Positions 47,700 through 58,729 of a stretch of 64,000 nucleotides of DNA are shown here, piece after piece. A model generated the notes under the pieces. It was given only the letters and a program-made list of their open reading frames with translations, was not told the DNA's origin and ran no database searches. Location: the NCBI GenBank assembly GCA_029531795.1, contig JAPEIS010000012.1, positions 1,798,001 to 1,862,000 on the forward strand. Reading direction: 5' to 3'. How positions within the stretch are numbered: position 1 is the first letter of the stretch; every line of letters starts with the position of its first letter. This DNA comes from Sclerotinia nivalis. Lineage: Eukaryota > Ascomycota > Leotiomycetes > Helotiales > Sclerotiniaceae. Made by a program: the position numbers and the translations under genes.

Positions 47700-50450
47700 A
47701 AACTATTATAGTTTAATTCTATAAATAATAAATCTCTATTTGTTAAAATTATTATATTCTTTGTATATGAAAATCCTTTTATTGTTATAAATCTCATTGA
47801 TAGTAAATGCTCTAGAGAAGCCTTTATTGATCGTTCTTTTGCTTTCAAATACAATATTGAAATACAACTTTTACCTCACCTTTGCAAACTCCGATTTGCC
47901 GATAGAAAGGTTACCAATAGAATTATAGAATATTTTATAATGGAAATCGCTATAAGGGATTACTATAAATATTAATCCTTTTACATCATTTAGTTTTCAT
48001 CAGAGATGCCGTTAATCTTTGATTTACTATAATTACAATATTACAATCCTATTATCAATTAAACGAAGATGAATTTAATATTCTCTTCAAACTACTATAC
48101 TTCCAATTACTTGGCGTGTTATGATTCAGAGCCAGTTACTGTACTAACAATCCCATTTTCGATTAAGGAATAAAAAGATCTAGCAAAAGTTACTCTACAA
48201 TAGATCATTGATACTATCGAATCTTTAAATAAATTCCTTACCGATCCTAATATAAAAACTAAATATATAATTTATAAATACCACTCTTCATATATCAAGG
48301 ATTGTTTAAAAAACGATATCAATTATTCATCTATTCAAACACTTTCTATTTTTAAAAGAACTTCTTATAAAAAACCTTCTATTGAAGAAATACCAAATGA
48401 AGATTATATATCACAATTTAACGATTCTTCTATTGACCTCGAATTTCAACAGGGTCTAATATCTAATATAAATCATTATCGAACAAAGCATTACAGAAAA
48501 CCAAATAATCAAATACAAATGATTCCCAATTATCCATATCCAAAATCGATCTTAAAGATTGCAAATCGATGTTGGTTTATTCACAATCCAAAAAACTGTT
48601 TATCCCCGTTTTCTATTGGGGAACTCCCTATACCTATTTACAAAGATACAAATCCAAATATAGATAATATTCATTGATTGCAAACTTCTAGTTTTGTTTC
48701 GTTTTGTTAACAAGATAATGTTCGGGCTATCCGATTGATATAGAATGAATTGGATACTACATAGAAAACTATTGAGCAAGATTATCTACGACAGATTATA
48801 TTATCCTTGACACTCATAAAAGGGGATTTTCGATTGATTTTACAAAAGCAAAGTAATATAATAAAAATACTCTCTAGAACCCCATTATAATTTTATAATT
48901 TTATATACGATTGTTACAAACCACTCCATTTGCGAAAAATCTCTAAGACTGATATCAACAAATTTTTAATTGGCAAATTTTCCCTTAGTAACAATCAAAT
49001 ACAACAAAAGCTTCCTATATAGTTACAAAACAAATTTCCTACCTTCCTTCCATATTATACAAATAAGTTGCCGTCTCATCGAATCTAGAATCACAAAATT
49101 GAATTGATACCCGGTAAAGAACCATTTTATTTCAAAAACCACTCTTTATTACCAATGAAATTGATAATGATGCACAAATAACTTAATGATAATCTCTTCA
49201 AAGGGTTCATTCGGGAATCGAGATCGTAGTACGCCTCTCCTTTGTTATTGACTACTAAACCGGAAGAGGGGGTCTATATTTATTAAGATTATCGAGGACT
49301 AAATAATGTTACTATAAAGAATTATTATCCATTATCTATCGTTTGCAAAACGCTGGATGCTCTTTGCAATACAAAAATTTATACCAAGCTTGATATCATT
49401 GCAGTATTCAACAAATTGCGAATCGTTGAAAAGGATAAATAGAAAATTATATTCATTATTCGTTTTGGTTTTTTTGAATCTTTGATTATACCTTTCGGTC
49501 TCTACAATACACCTACATCATTCCAATATTATATTAATCATACACTTTTCGATAAGTTGGATAAATATTGTATTATATATCTCGATGACATTTTAATCTA
49601 CTCCGATAATCCTGTAGAGTATAAAAAATATATCTGCTAAATAATTCAAAAGTTAATAAATGCTAGATTACAGATTGATATTAACAAATACGAATTCGAA
49701 ATCACGAAGATAAAGTATTTGGATCTTATCATTACAATCGAAGGTATCGAAATAAATCAAGAAAAGGTTACGGTTATTATATCTTAGGAATTGTTTTTAT
49801 ATATAAAGAATTTACAACGATTTCTTGGTTTCGTCAATTTCTATCGATGTTTTATAAAAGATTTTTCAAAGATTTGTTGCTCTTTTAACAACCTCTTGCG
49901 GAAGAATATTATATAGGATTGGACTGCAGATTATATAAAGGCTTTTGATGCTTTAAAAAGAGCTTTCATAATAACGCCGGTTTTGGTATACTTTGATTAT
50001 AAGTAGAAAACTGTTTTGGAAACCGATACTTCCGATTAGGCTTCAGGAGGAGTTCTTTCGCAATACAATGATGATAATGTTTTGCATCCAATCGCTTACT
50101 TTTCATCTAAGTATATAGCAACGGAATACAATTATGAGATCTACGATAAAGAATTATTCGTTATTATCAAGGCAATGGAAGAATAATGTCTAGAGCTTCA
50201 AGGTTTACAAAAGGAATTCGAGATTCTTATTGATTATAAGAATCTCGAATATTTTATGATTATAAAAGCTCTTAATTAATAGTAAATGCGATGGTTTGAA
50301 TTTCTGTCTCAATATAATTTCTGTATAATCTATTGATCAAGAAACAAAGTTATTCGATCAGATGTACTAAATAGAAAACATGAAGATCGATTGTATCGTT
50401 CTAATCCAAACGATAAGTGTTTAAAGAATCGAGAATGTATTGTTCTTCTT
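47700..50450 (+). pseudogene. Protease, reverse transcriptase and RNase H of copy A
   Basis: The protease is seen near 47760-47860 (NLIDSKCSREAFIDRSF, where DSG is expected). The reverse transcriptase runs at about 49340-49900, with IYTKLDIIAVFNKL, IIPFGLYNTPTSFQYY and the catalytic YLDDILIYSDN at about 49575-49605 still intact. RNase H follows from 50015 (LETDTSD, then a TAG at 50037-50039 in place of the usual Trp). Stops are spread throughout. Confidence 0.8.
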
Positions 50451-50699
50451 TAGGGTTGTTTTGACGATGACTTTTATAAAGATTTGATTGGGTATATCAA
50501 TTTGGCATTAGTGGAAACAATAGTACTATTCTATGATCAATCAATTGATATCTTAATCGATGCAGCGTATACTAGATCCGATATCGCAGATCAACTTATT
50601 TCTATTCTTAACGACCCATCGATAACTAAATAACCAAAAAAGCATCGTAAAACCCTTCGGATCGTTATACAAGATTATTCGATTCAAAATAATAGAATT

Positions 50700-51548
50700 T
50701 ACTATCGGGATAAGATTTGGGTTCCACCAAACGATAAGTTCAAATTTCAAATTATTTATCGAATTTATTTTTCTAATTCTATCAGTTATTCTAATCGAAC
50801 TAAAACAATCGATCTTATCTTTCGTATATACTGATGGTCTAATATATATTTGAAAATCATATCCTATATGAAAGCCTACAAACTTTGTATTCGTATCAAA
50901 TTGTCCAAATCGGCGTTTCCCGGATTTTTGAAATCGTTATTTGTCCCTTTTCGTATGTAATCTGATATCTTAATCGATTATATTATACTGCTCTCAGATT
51001 GTATTCGTTATAATTCTATTTATAAATATATCTTGATAGTAGTCTACAGATTAACCAAAATGAGATATTTTATTAGTATACATATACTAACGACAAAAGA
51101 GCTAATCGATACTTTTATCAATCGTATCTATATACTTCATAAACTTCTAGACAATATCATTTCCGATCGGGGAATACAATTCGTATCAGGATTCTGATTA
51201 CAATTTTCGAAGCAATTGAGAGTTACTTTAAAATATTCTTTAGCTTTTCATCCTCAAACAAATGATCAGATTGAATGTATTAACTCGGTTCTGAAGCAGT
51301 ATTTACAAGCTTTTGTTAACTATCATCAAGACAATTGGTTGGATTGGCTATCCTTAACCGAATTTGCATTCAATAATTTGGTCTCTGAAACAATTGATTG
51401 TTCGCCTTTCTTCGTCAATTACAGTTTTAATTTATATCTAAGCATTGAATCTAATAAACCTTGTTCACTAGATATAATTCTAATACAAAAACGGGAATTC
51501 TTTAAAGATAATAGGATTGCAGATCACATGAAATATATTTTGAAGTAA
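50700..51548 (+). pseudogene. Integrase of copy A
   Basis: Phrases in order: YILIVVYRLTKMRYF, LLDNIISDRGIQFVSGF, LAFHPQTNDQIECINSVLKQYL and DNWLDWLSLTEFAFNN. These hold the catalytic Asp, Asp (ISDRG) and the Glu region (QIECINS). The last 110 codons (51216-51548) are open, the longest intact piece. An upstream zinc-binding part is degraded. Confidence 0.8.
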
Positions 51549-51919
51549 CTTTGTACTCTTGTATAACAAGCAATTGCTACTTATGAGGATTATACTAATC
51601 GTTATTATTTTGATTCACCTTACTATACAATTAACTAGAAAATTTTTGTTAATATTAAGAATATAAAGACTTCGTGTAAAACAAAAAAGCTAAATAATAA
51701 ATAAATTAACCTTTACAAGATTATCAAAGTTTATCCTTATATTTGTTTTGTTCAAATATCTAAAAATATTAAAATCTTCTCTGTTTTCTATTATTCTTTT
51801 TTATTTCCAGTTTATACTAATCTTCACTTTTCGATTCAAACAACGATTAACGAATCAGAATCCCTAATTACATAGGATAGAATTTTGGAGTAGGACAACG
51901 ATGAGGATAAACCTATTCA

Positions 51920-52090
51920 GAAATGGATATTTGAAGAAGTTCTAGATAATTACGATGAGGATGGCTATCATTATTTGATCAAATGGAAACACTACACGCC
52001 AACTTGGCAACTAGCTAATAATTTAAAGGGTAACAAAAAGGTTCTTATCGAATATCATTACCTTCATCCAGAAAAATCAGGATTGCTAAT
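51920..52090 (+). pseudogene. Chromodomain at the pol C-terminus of copy A
   Basis: FEEVLDNYDEDGYHYLIKWK then HYTPTWQLANNLKG fits the chromodomain pattern (aromatic cage positions, YLIKWK strand, TW...NL). Such domains bind methylated histone H3 and guide insertion to heterochromatin in related elements. A short Lys-rich tail follows before the purine tract. Confidence 0.7.
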
Positions 52091-52389
52091 TTGGATTCTA
52101 AAGCACCTTGACACTACTATATTGCAATCGAAACTACAGAATTTGCAATCAGAATTATATAGCACGATTGCTACACTCACTCTACAAAGATCCATTTACA
52201 TCAAAATTGTTCGTTTCGTTTAAAAGTATATTACATATTATAACAATAAAAGATATAACATCATTGAAAAATATCATATATTTTTTGTTCAGAAATCTAA
52301 TTGAGGAAAAAGATCTATATTTTTTCTTTATTTTTCTTTATTTTTTAATATTTATTTAAAATCAAATGGTTTTCTTGAAAAGGAGATAC

Positions 52390-52552
52390 TATTACAGATT
52401 CATCTCTCTTCACCTACACGTAATCATATATACCTTAAACACACATACATACACTCACTTCTATATAGTCAGATCACCTCTTTGATCTTCTTCTCCTTCT
52501 CGTAATACAATAATAGATCAAACCTACATATATCTTTTCCCTCACCGTGATA
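52390..52552 (+). repeat. 3' LTR of copy A (163 bp)
   Basis: It begins TATTACAGATTCATC and ends CCGTGATA. It equals the 5' LTR in length and differs by G-to-A and C-to-T changes. It is preceded by the purine tract and followed by ATATC. Confidence 0.92.
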
Positions 52553-54539
52553 ATATCGATCTTTTATAGATAGATTATTCAATATATAATAGTTTATATA
52601 GAATCGAAGATTATTATTAAATTTCTTAATAAATAAAATAGATGAAATGGAAGCAAAGGAATTTAATCGGATGAATCTTTTTGTTAGGTTTTTCTTTAAT
52701 TATTCTTGTAAAACTTTCAATTTGTTCTGAGATATTGAATATAGGGCTCCAAATGATAGTTTAGTTTTATTTTGTAATTAGATATTATAATTGTATAAAC
52801 GATATAGAAGTAATTTGTTAATGTTATATAGAGAAAATATATCGATCTATAAATAGAATTCAACAAATAGATTTTTGAAAATAGAATCTTTTTTTTTTTC
52901 AGGATTCAGTTTATCAAATCGATATTAACTTGGAATATCTTATAATCTCGATAGATATATATCGAACAAGTTTGAATTGAAACGTTTGCTATATCTTTTT
53001 TCTTTAATATTTCAGAATAAGATAGTAGATAAATAGAATAAACTTTGATAGGGATATCGGATAGGATTCGGATACTCGATAATTGTATAAGTATATTATA
53101 GGACTTTCAATAGAATTTGTTATCGAAACGAAAGATATTGGATATGAATCCGATATAGGGATTGTGTTTTTTTAGTTAGGTCAATTCTAGGATAATCGGA
53201 TAATAAATTAATTTAGTGATGTAGATTTTCGATTTTTTCTTATAGTGATCGTTGATTTATAGATCGATTAGGATGTAATAATTCATTCAGTTTTCAGGTA
53301 GTATTTTTCCATCGAATTCAATGATTTTGAACAAAACAAATAATTTGTATATTAGAAGTTTGATAGTTTCAATTCAACTTTGATTTGCGAAAGTATATTC
53401 TTTGTATCTATTATTCATTATAATATAAATGAAATAGGATCGATTAGATATTGGTAGGATAATAATATATAATATCATTAGGTTTATTTGATTGTTTGTT
53501 TTTTCAATAAAAGATAAACTTCGAGTTGTAATGACGGATAGATGTAATATATATAGAGTTTTCGTTTGATAACGATTTATATTAAGCAGATTCCGTTTCC
53601 CGAATTTGGGGAGTTGGGAGGGGATAGATTTTATAATGATATAGTATATAATTGAATCTGGATGGAAAACGGAATAGAAAATGGTAGAGTAAGATTGGTA
53701 AGATTAGTTTTAGTTTGTATAGGATGATTATCTGGGAATGGGTAATCTTTCATACGATGATTAATAGATTTATAATAGAAGTATTCCCTTCGTTTATATT
53801 TATTAATATATTTTTGAGAATTGAAATCTATTGGATTTTCAGTAGGTATAATTGTAATAAAAGCAACAAATCGGATAATAGTATTCGGAGACGGAGTAAG
53901 AGTACAATTAATAGGATTCGGATTTTTAGTTGTAATATGGAGTAGTAGAACGATTGAGTTGCGATTGGAGTTGATTGATTTTATCAAATATAAACAGCGA
54001 TTCTTTAATATTTGTATGAAAGCGGCGAATGTATTGGTATTATTTGTAGATAGTTTAATGATAACAATTTGGTTTTTCAGTTTACTTGATAGAGTTTGTT
54101 CTAATAGGATAACTAGGGTATTATTATTATTGGCTATCTTGATTTCCAATATTAGTTTTTGGAATTCAGTATAGAAGATATGAAACGATTGGTTCTTTTG
54201 TTTCAGATTGATCAGGAGTTTTCGGACTTCGGTTTGTTTGTTTTGGTTTCTATAAGTTCTTTTTAGTATTTATAATAGATCTTTATAATTAATAAGTTTA
54301 ACAAATTGTTTTTTGATATTATATGATCGAATTTGTGTGGCAATAGGTTCAGTTAATCTTCTAGTTATGTAAATTAGACGAGAATGTAGGGAAGTAAAGT
54401 GGTTGGAATTGGTATGTATTTTATTTTGTATTTGATCGATAAATCGATCAAGATTGATTTTCGTTTTATTAAATGGTATAGGATCAAATATCTTTTTATT
54501 CAATTAAAACTTCGATAGAATAAAAGCAACAATCGGGGT
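52553..54539 (-). mobile_element. Element 1, right arm: gag part, minus strand
   Basis: This is a continuation of the interrupted minus-strand element. The clearest piece is 54149-53631 (172 codons open), with helical gag-like sequence and a damaged zinc knuckle, YFYYKSINHRMKDYPFPDN, in which Cys codons have become Tyr codons. The frame just before the reverse transcriptase (DRYPLP) spans the insertion site of copy A. The gag start lies near 54500; just 40 bp further an LTR-like sequence begins. Confidence 0.65.
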
Positions 54540-54827
54540 TGTAACAAATGTTAGGGGCGAGGGATCGGTTGATGTGACGATGGTCTTAATTCAAGGCATA
54601 ATAGAATGAATCAATTAATCTATACTAGAGAATAACAAACTACCGTACCAAATACAATAGAGTTGAGCCTTTTATGATCCCCTCGGAGGGGACTAAAGCC
54701 TTAAGCGAATACAGGGTGAAATAAATGAAATAATAACCTGAGGTATTTTGGTCCTTTCGGAGGGGACCAAAAGCCGAAAGAATGATTTAAGGCATTTATG
54801 ATATAATAGAATAACAGGATCATTATA
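54540..54827 (-). repeat. LTR-like sequence, 288 bp
   Basis: On the plus strand it runs from TGTAACAAATGTTAGG to CATTATA, an inverted-repeat pair (TGTAA...TTACA type) if one end is RIP-altered. It contains two palindromic, GC-rich cccctcggagggg/cctttcggagggg segments. To its right on the minus strand lies a purine tract (GAGAAGAAGATAA), so it is best read as the 3' LTR of M2. The gag of element 1 starts close to its left side, so a 5' LTR of element 1 is the alternative. Confidence 0.5.
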
Positions 54828-54838
54828 TTATCTTCTTC

Positions 54839-55855
54839 TCAAAGAAAACAAACTTGCTTTTGAGCTTTCCTTTTAACCTTTCGAATTGGTGAAATAGGTT
54901 TTTCTTTTATTATTATAGCTTTTCTCTTCTTTTGTGATATATTAGGGATAGAATTGTTATTATTGCTTTCGATTTCAATAAATTCTACAAAGGCCTTTTT
55001 TATCGGAGTTAAAAGGATTTTCGTAGATTGTTTGGTTTTATATGTATGATCCGGTATATCGAATACTATATTCAATGTAGCGATATCGTGATAACGAAGA
55101 GGTTCGTTATCAAATCGATCTGATGTAGTACAAATTTCTCTCTTTTCGTATTTTCCGAGGAGGTTATAAAGCAGTATAGTAAGTTCTTTATTTTTCATAA
55201 AGGAAAGGGTACAAAAGGAACGGGGGATATCATTTTTGGAATTGACAAATATCTGTGTATGCTTTATATCAATTGTAGTAGATTCCAGAATTCGATTTCC
55301 ATTGCTTCTATTTTTGTAATCGTATCGCTGAAAACGCTCGATGATAATAGTATTCAGGGTTCGGTATATATTAATATTGCTGATCGTTGTGATTACGATG
55401 CAAATGAGTTTGGATACGAGAATAATATTCGTTTGTTATTTTGGATGAACCTTAATAAACAGCTTTAAAGTTAATGCTTTGCTTTGAATGTAGATGGCTA
55501 GCTTTTTCTGTAAGAATCCGATATCGAGTTTTGCATGTTTACCTTTATCAATTATTTCGATAAATTTTGTATACTTTTCATTTATATCTTTCTTCGTTAT
55601 ATTCAATTGTTTATAAAATTATTTCATTCTTTCGAATATATCGAGATGATGAGCAAAATCTTCAAGATCGATATCAGCTTACACAATTTGTGTTTTGGTT
55701 ATATTGATCATTTGTATTGTATCAGCAATAGATATATCTAGATGATTTTCGATAAAATCGATGATATTGGAGAAATATATTTCTTTGTTATTCGGAGATA
55801 CAATTATTTGGGAGTTCTTTTCTCGCTCAGAAAAACAGTGGTCAACATTTTCCAT
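54839..55855 (-). pseudogene. Extra open frame between M2 pol and its LTR
   Basis: From an ATG at 55855 one frame runs 338 codons to a TGA at 54839-54841, interrupted by three TAA codons that could each derive from CAA. The start is MENVDHCFSEREKNS; the middle is helical (ADIDLEDFAHHLDIFERMK); the last 119 codons (55198-54839) are fully open and end in a basic, nuclear-signal-like tail (KKRKAIIIKEK, RKVKRKAQKQ). It lies downstream of the chromodomain and ends 11 bp before the LTR. I recognise no domain. Its position is that of an extra gene of the element; it could also be part of another element inserted here. Confidence 0.5.
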
Positions 55856-58561
55856 TACAAGAGGAGATATAGCAAACCTCGAAAAGGGAAAGGCGAAAAG
55901 AAAAAAACAATCGTCGGTGGAATTATTTGAAGACGAAATCGCAATAACTCTTCAAAGCAAATTGAATAGATTTCCTAGAAAATTTATAATGAAAAAGATA
56001 TTTTTCAATAAATTGAATCGGTTTTATAGAAATATAGTTATTGTATATTGAATAGAATAATAATAAAGAAAGAAAAAAAGCAAAGTAAAAATCAAAATAA
56101 ACAAATAAATAATAGAAAAAGCAAAAACAATAATAGATGATTTTTTAAAGTGAATTATAATTTAGATACAATTTCCTTTTCGAAGGGAAGAAGAGCAGAC
56201 AAATAATTCTGTTTTGTAATTCTATTCATAGATTTATCATCTACGAATTCATCGTAGTCGTCGTTATCATTCTCCTAAACTCTTATTCATTCAGGAAGGT
56301 AATTAAAAGGTCCTACAATTTCAAAATATTGAATATAGAACTCCCGTATCTTATACAAAGCATATATAACATCGGAATAATAATACTATATAAGGTCGTT
56401 ATTGTATTCTACTCATTTTACTTTGTATCGGATCTGTTTGCAGAGAAGTTTCGATATTAGAATTTGTTACATTTCGAATTCTATATCTACCGTTATTACA
56501 ATAGGTAAAGGAAATTCGATATATTATCCGGAAATTGGGTTTCCTATAATTTTTCGTAATTTATCAAGGGAAAAGATTTTATAGATTTGTATACTTTCAG
56601 AAAAATCCAATTGATACAAATAGCCGACTTTTTCGAATATATAGTATAGTCCAGCTATTTACAGATTGAGTTTGTAGTTAGATTTTTCTGTAATGAAGTT
56701 TCTAATAATTATATATACTTCGTTTCTTATTTGAAAATCGATAGATTGTTGATAGCAATCGATATCCTTTATCTTCTTTTGTTGAACTTTAGAAAAAATA
56801 TCCTTAATCATTTTTCAAACTTTATATATATATTTGGAGAAAGTTTGTATATCAATATAATTCAACTTTTCCGTAATTGTATAAGGGGTGTTGAAAAAAG
56901 GTCTATTCTAATCGAAGAAAATAATTGAAGAATATCTGTTTTGAAATTCGAAAGGGGATATTTCCAAGCTTTTGTAAAGCATAATGAATTGTATATAATC
57001 CATCATACACAAGAGTTTCGATTAATTGTTTTGATAGTAATTGATATAAGATCGGAATTGTTGATTCAGATATTGATTTATAATTTTGATTTATCCATCT
57101 ATTTGAGGATAGTAGATTATAAACAATTTTAATTTGATGTTTAGGATTCGTATGAATTCGTTTTAGAAGCTAAAAATGAATTGCGGATTTCTATCGGATG
57201 TAATAGTAATTGGGATGTCTTTCCAACAATAGATATAATTCAAATATAATAAAGCTATTTCCTAGGTGGTTGTAATATGATAGCAAAGGATATATATTGA
57301 TTGTTTCAATAACCTATCGACAACTACAAAAATATTATTGTATCTATATTTATCCTTCGGAAATGATTTGAAATTCATTGACACATTTACCTATAATCGA
57401 ACAGGAATAGATAAAGGATGTAAAAAACCAAGCGTTCAATCTCTCGGAACATGATAATTGTAGTAAGTGATACAATTGTCAATATACTAATCGATATAAT
57501 CGGTTATTCCTTTCCAAAAATACTGCTTTTTTATAATTAGTTTCGTTTTAATCTTACCAGGATAAACTGAAGAGATCTGGGTATAAGCTTTCTCTATAAA
57601 ATTAATACAAAGGCTATCTACATCGAATACAACTAATCAGTCTTTGTAAAGTAATAAGCCATTATATATAGAATATCCTTTTTTCAGCTTAATAATCAAA
57701 TCGCGTTTTGATTGTACAGAAGGATATATACAATTGATTTATAGGATACAATCTACAAAATCAAATTCTTTTGCTTCAATAGCTAGGATTGTAGCTACCT
57801 CCCTTTCCTTTATACTGAATTCGTCCAATATCCTTTTGTCAAGAACTTCTAATGAAAATAGAGTTTAAGTGTGATGTTCAAAGTGTATTATTTCCTACAC
57901 TTCCATTTCTTGATCACAATGGCTAAAAGCATTTATTACAGCATTATTGATTCCCGATCGATATGATATTTCGAATTAGAAGTTTGCTAAGATTTCAGAT
58001 TACCCTGCTTATCATTGATTCAAGGTTTTCTTGGTTATGAAATATTCCAAAATTTTATAATCGATGATGATTTTAATACAATAAGGAAAACCTATAAGTT
58101 TTGCTCTCTAGATTTTGAAAGTTTTGATAATAGCAAGTATTTTCTTATCGAATATGGTATAATTCATTTCAACCGGAAGTATAGTTTTGATAAAGAAAAC
58201 AATAGGATATTATTGATTATCGTTATATAACTAAAAAAACATTCCTCCGATAATACTATCTGAAGTATCTGTTTCAATTATAATCTGAAAATGTAATTGG
58301 TAATACTTCAATATAGGGGTTTAGAGTATAATCTATTTAAGGCGATCGAAAACAACAATACAAGTGTTGTCCTATATAAAGAGAATTTCCTTTTTGGTTA
58401 GATTAATCAAAAGATAAACAATTCATCCAAAGTTTTATATAAAACATCAATAAAAGTTACAAAACCTTAGAAAGAATTATACTCCTCTAATATTTGTAAA
58501 AACTTTCTATTCTTTTATAATTTCGATTTTTTGTAGATCGATCTCCATTTTTTTTATAAAG

Positions 58562-58566
58562 ATAAT
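58562..58566. repeat. Presumed target-site duplication of copy B (left)
   Basis: ATAAT directly before the copy B LTR; its partner would lie outside the window. Confidence 0.4.
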
Positions 58567-58729
58567 TGTTACGGGTTCATCTCCCTTCACCTACACGTGA
58601 TCATGTATGCCTTAGGCACATATGTATACACTCACTTCTATATAGTCAGATCACCTCCTTGACCTTCTTCTCCTCCTCGTAGTACAACAATAGATCAAAC
58701 CTACACATACCTTTTCCCTCACCGTGATA
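58567..58729 (+). repeat. 5' LTR of copy B (163 bp)
   Basis: It begins TGTTACGGGTTCATC and ends CCGTGATA. It is the least altered LTR of the set and aligns without gaps to both LTRs of copy A. Confidence 0.92.

Larger units (their letters stand above)
45853..52552 (+). mobile_element. Copy A: complete, decayed Ty3/gypsy chromovirus-type retrotransposon
   Basis: The element is 6,700 bp from LTR to LTR with a 5-bp ATATC duplication. Order on the plus strand: 163-bp LTR, gag, aspartic protease, reverse transcriptase, RNase H, integrase, chromodomain, purine tract (aaaaggaga), LTR. This order and the C-terminal chromodomain define the chromovirus branch of Ty3/gypsy. Stop codons occur in every domain, commonly where Gln or Trp is expected (CAA/CAG/TGG to TAA/TAG), so no intact protein is encoded. 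It lies inside element 1: the host reverse-transcriptase frame is continuous across the insertion once one ATATC is discounted. The large set of transition mutations points to RIP. Confidence 0.93.
54540..58566 (-). mobile_element. M2: second minus-strand Ty3/gypsy element (3' part)
   Basis: Minus-strand order from 58566: end of reverse transcriptase near 58490 (NFY, then LINLTKKEILF), RNase H (ETDTSDSIIGGMFF near 58250), integrase with zinc-binding and linker region near 57650-57430 (IKKQYFWKGITDYID, YNYHVPRD, LGFLHPLSIPV), a chromodomain near 56520-56300 (QIRYKVK, VEYNND), a tail ending near 56160, an extra reading frame, and the LTR. The HVPRD...LLHPL phrase is typical of one fungal gypsy group and differs from copies A-C. 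The first part of the element lies beyond copy B and outside the window. Confidence 0.7.

Noticed and set aside
43300..58500. Many 60-120-codon open frames as host genes
   Set aside because: They match retrotransposon domains or AT-rich random sequence; none shows host-gene features.
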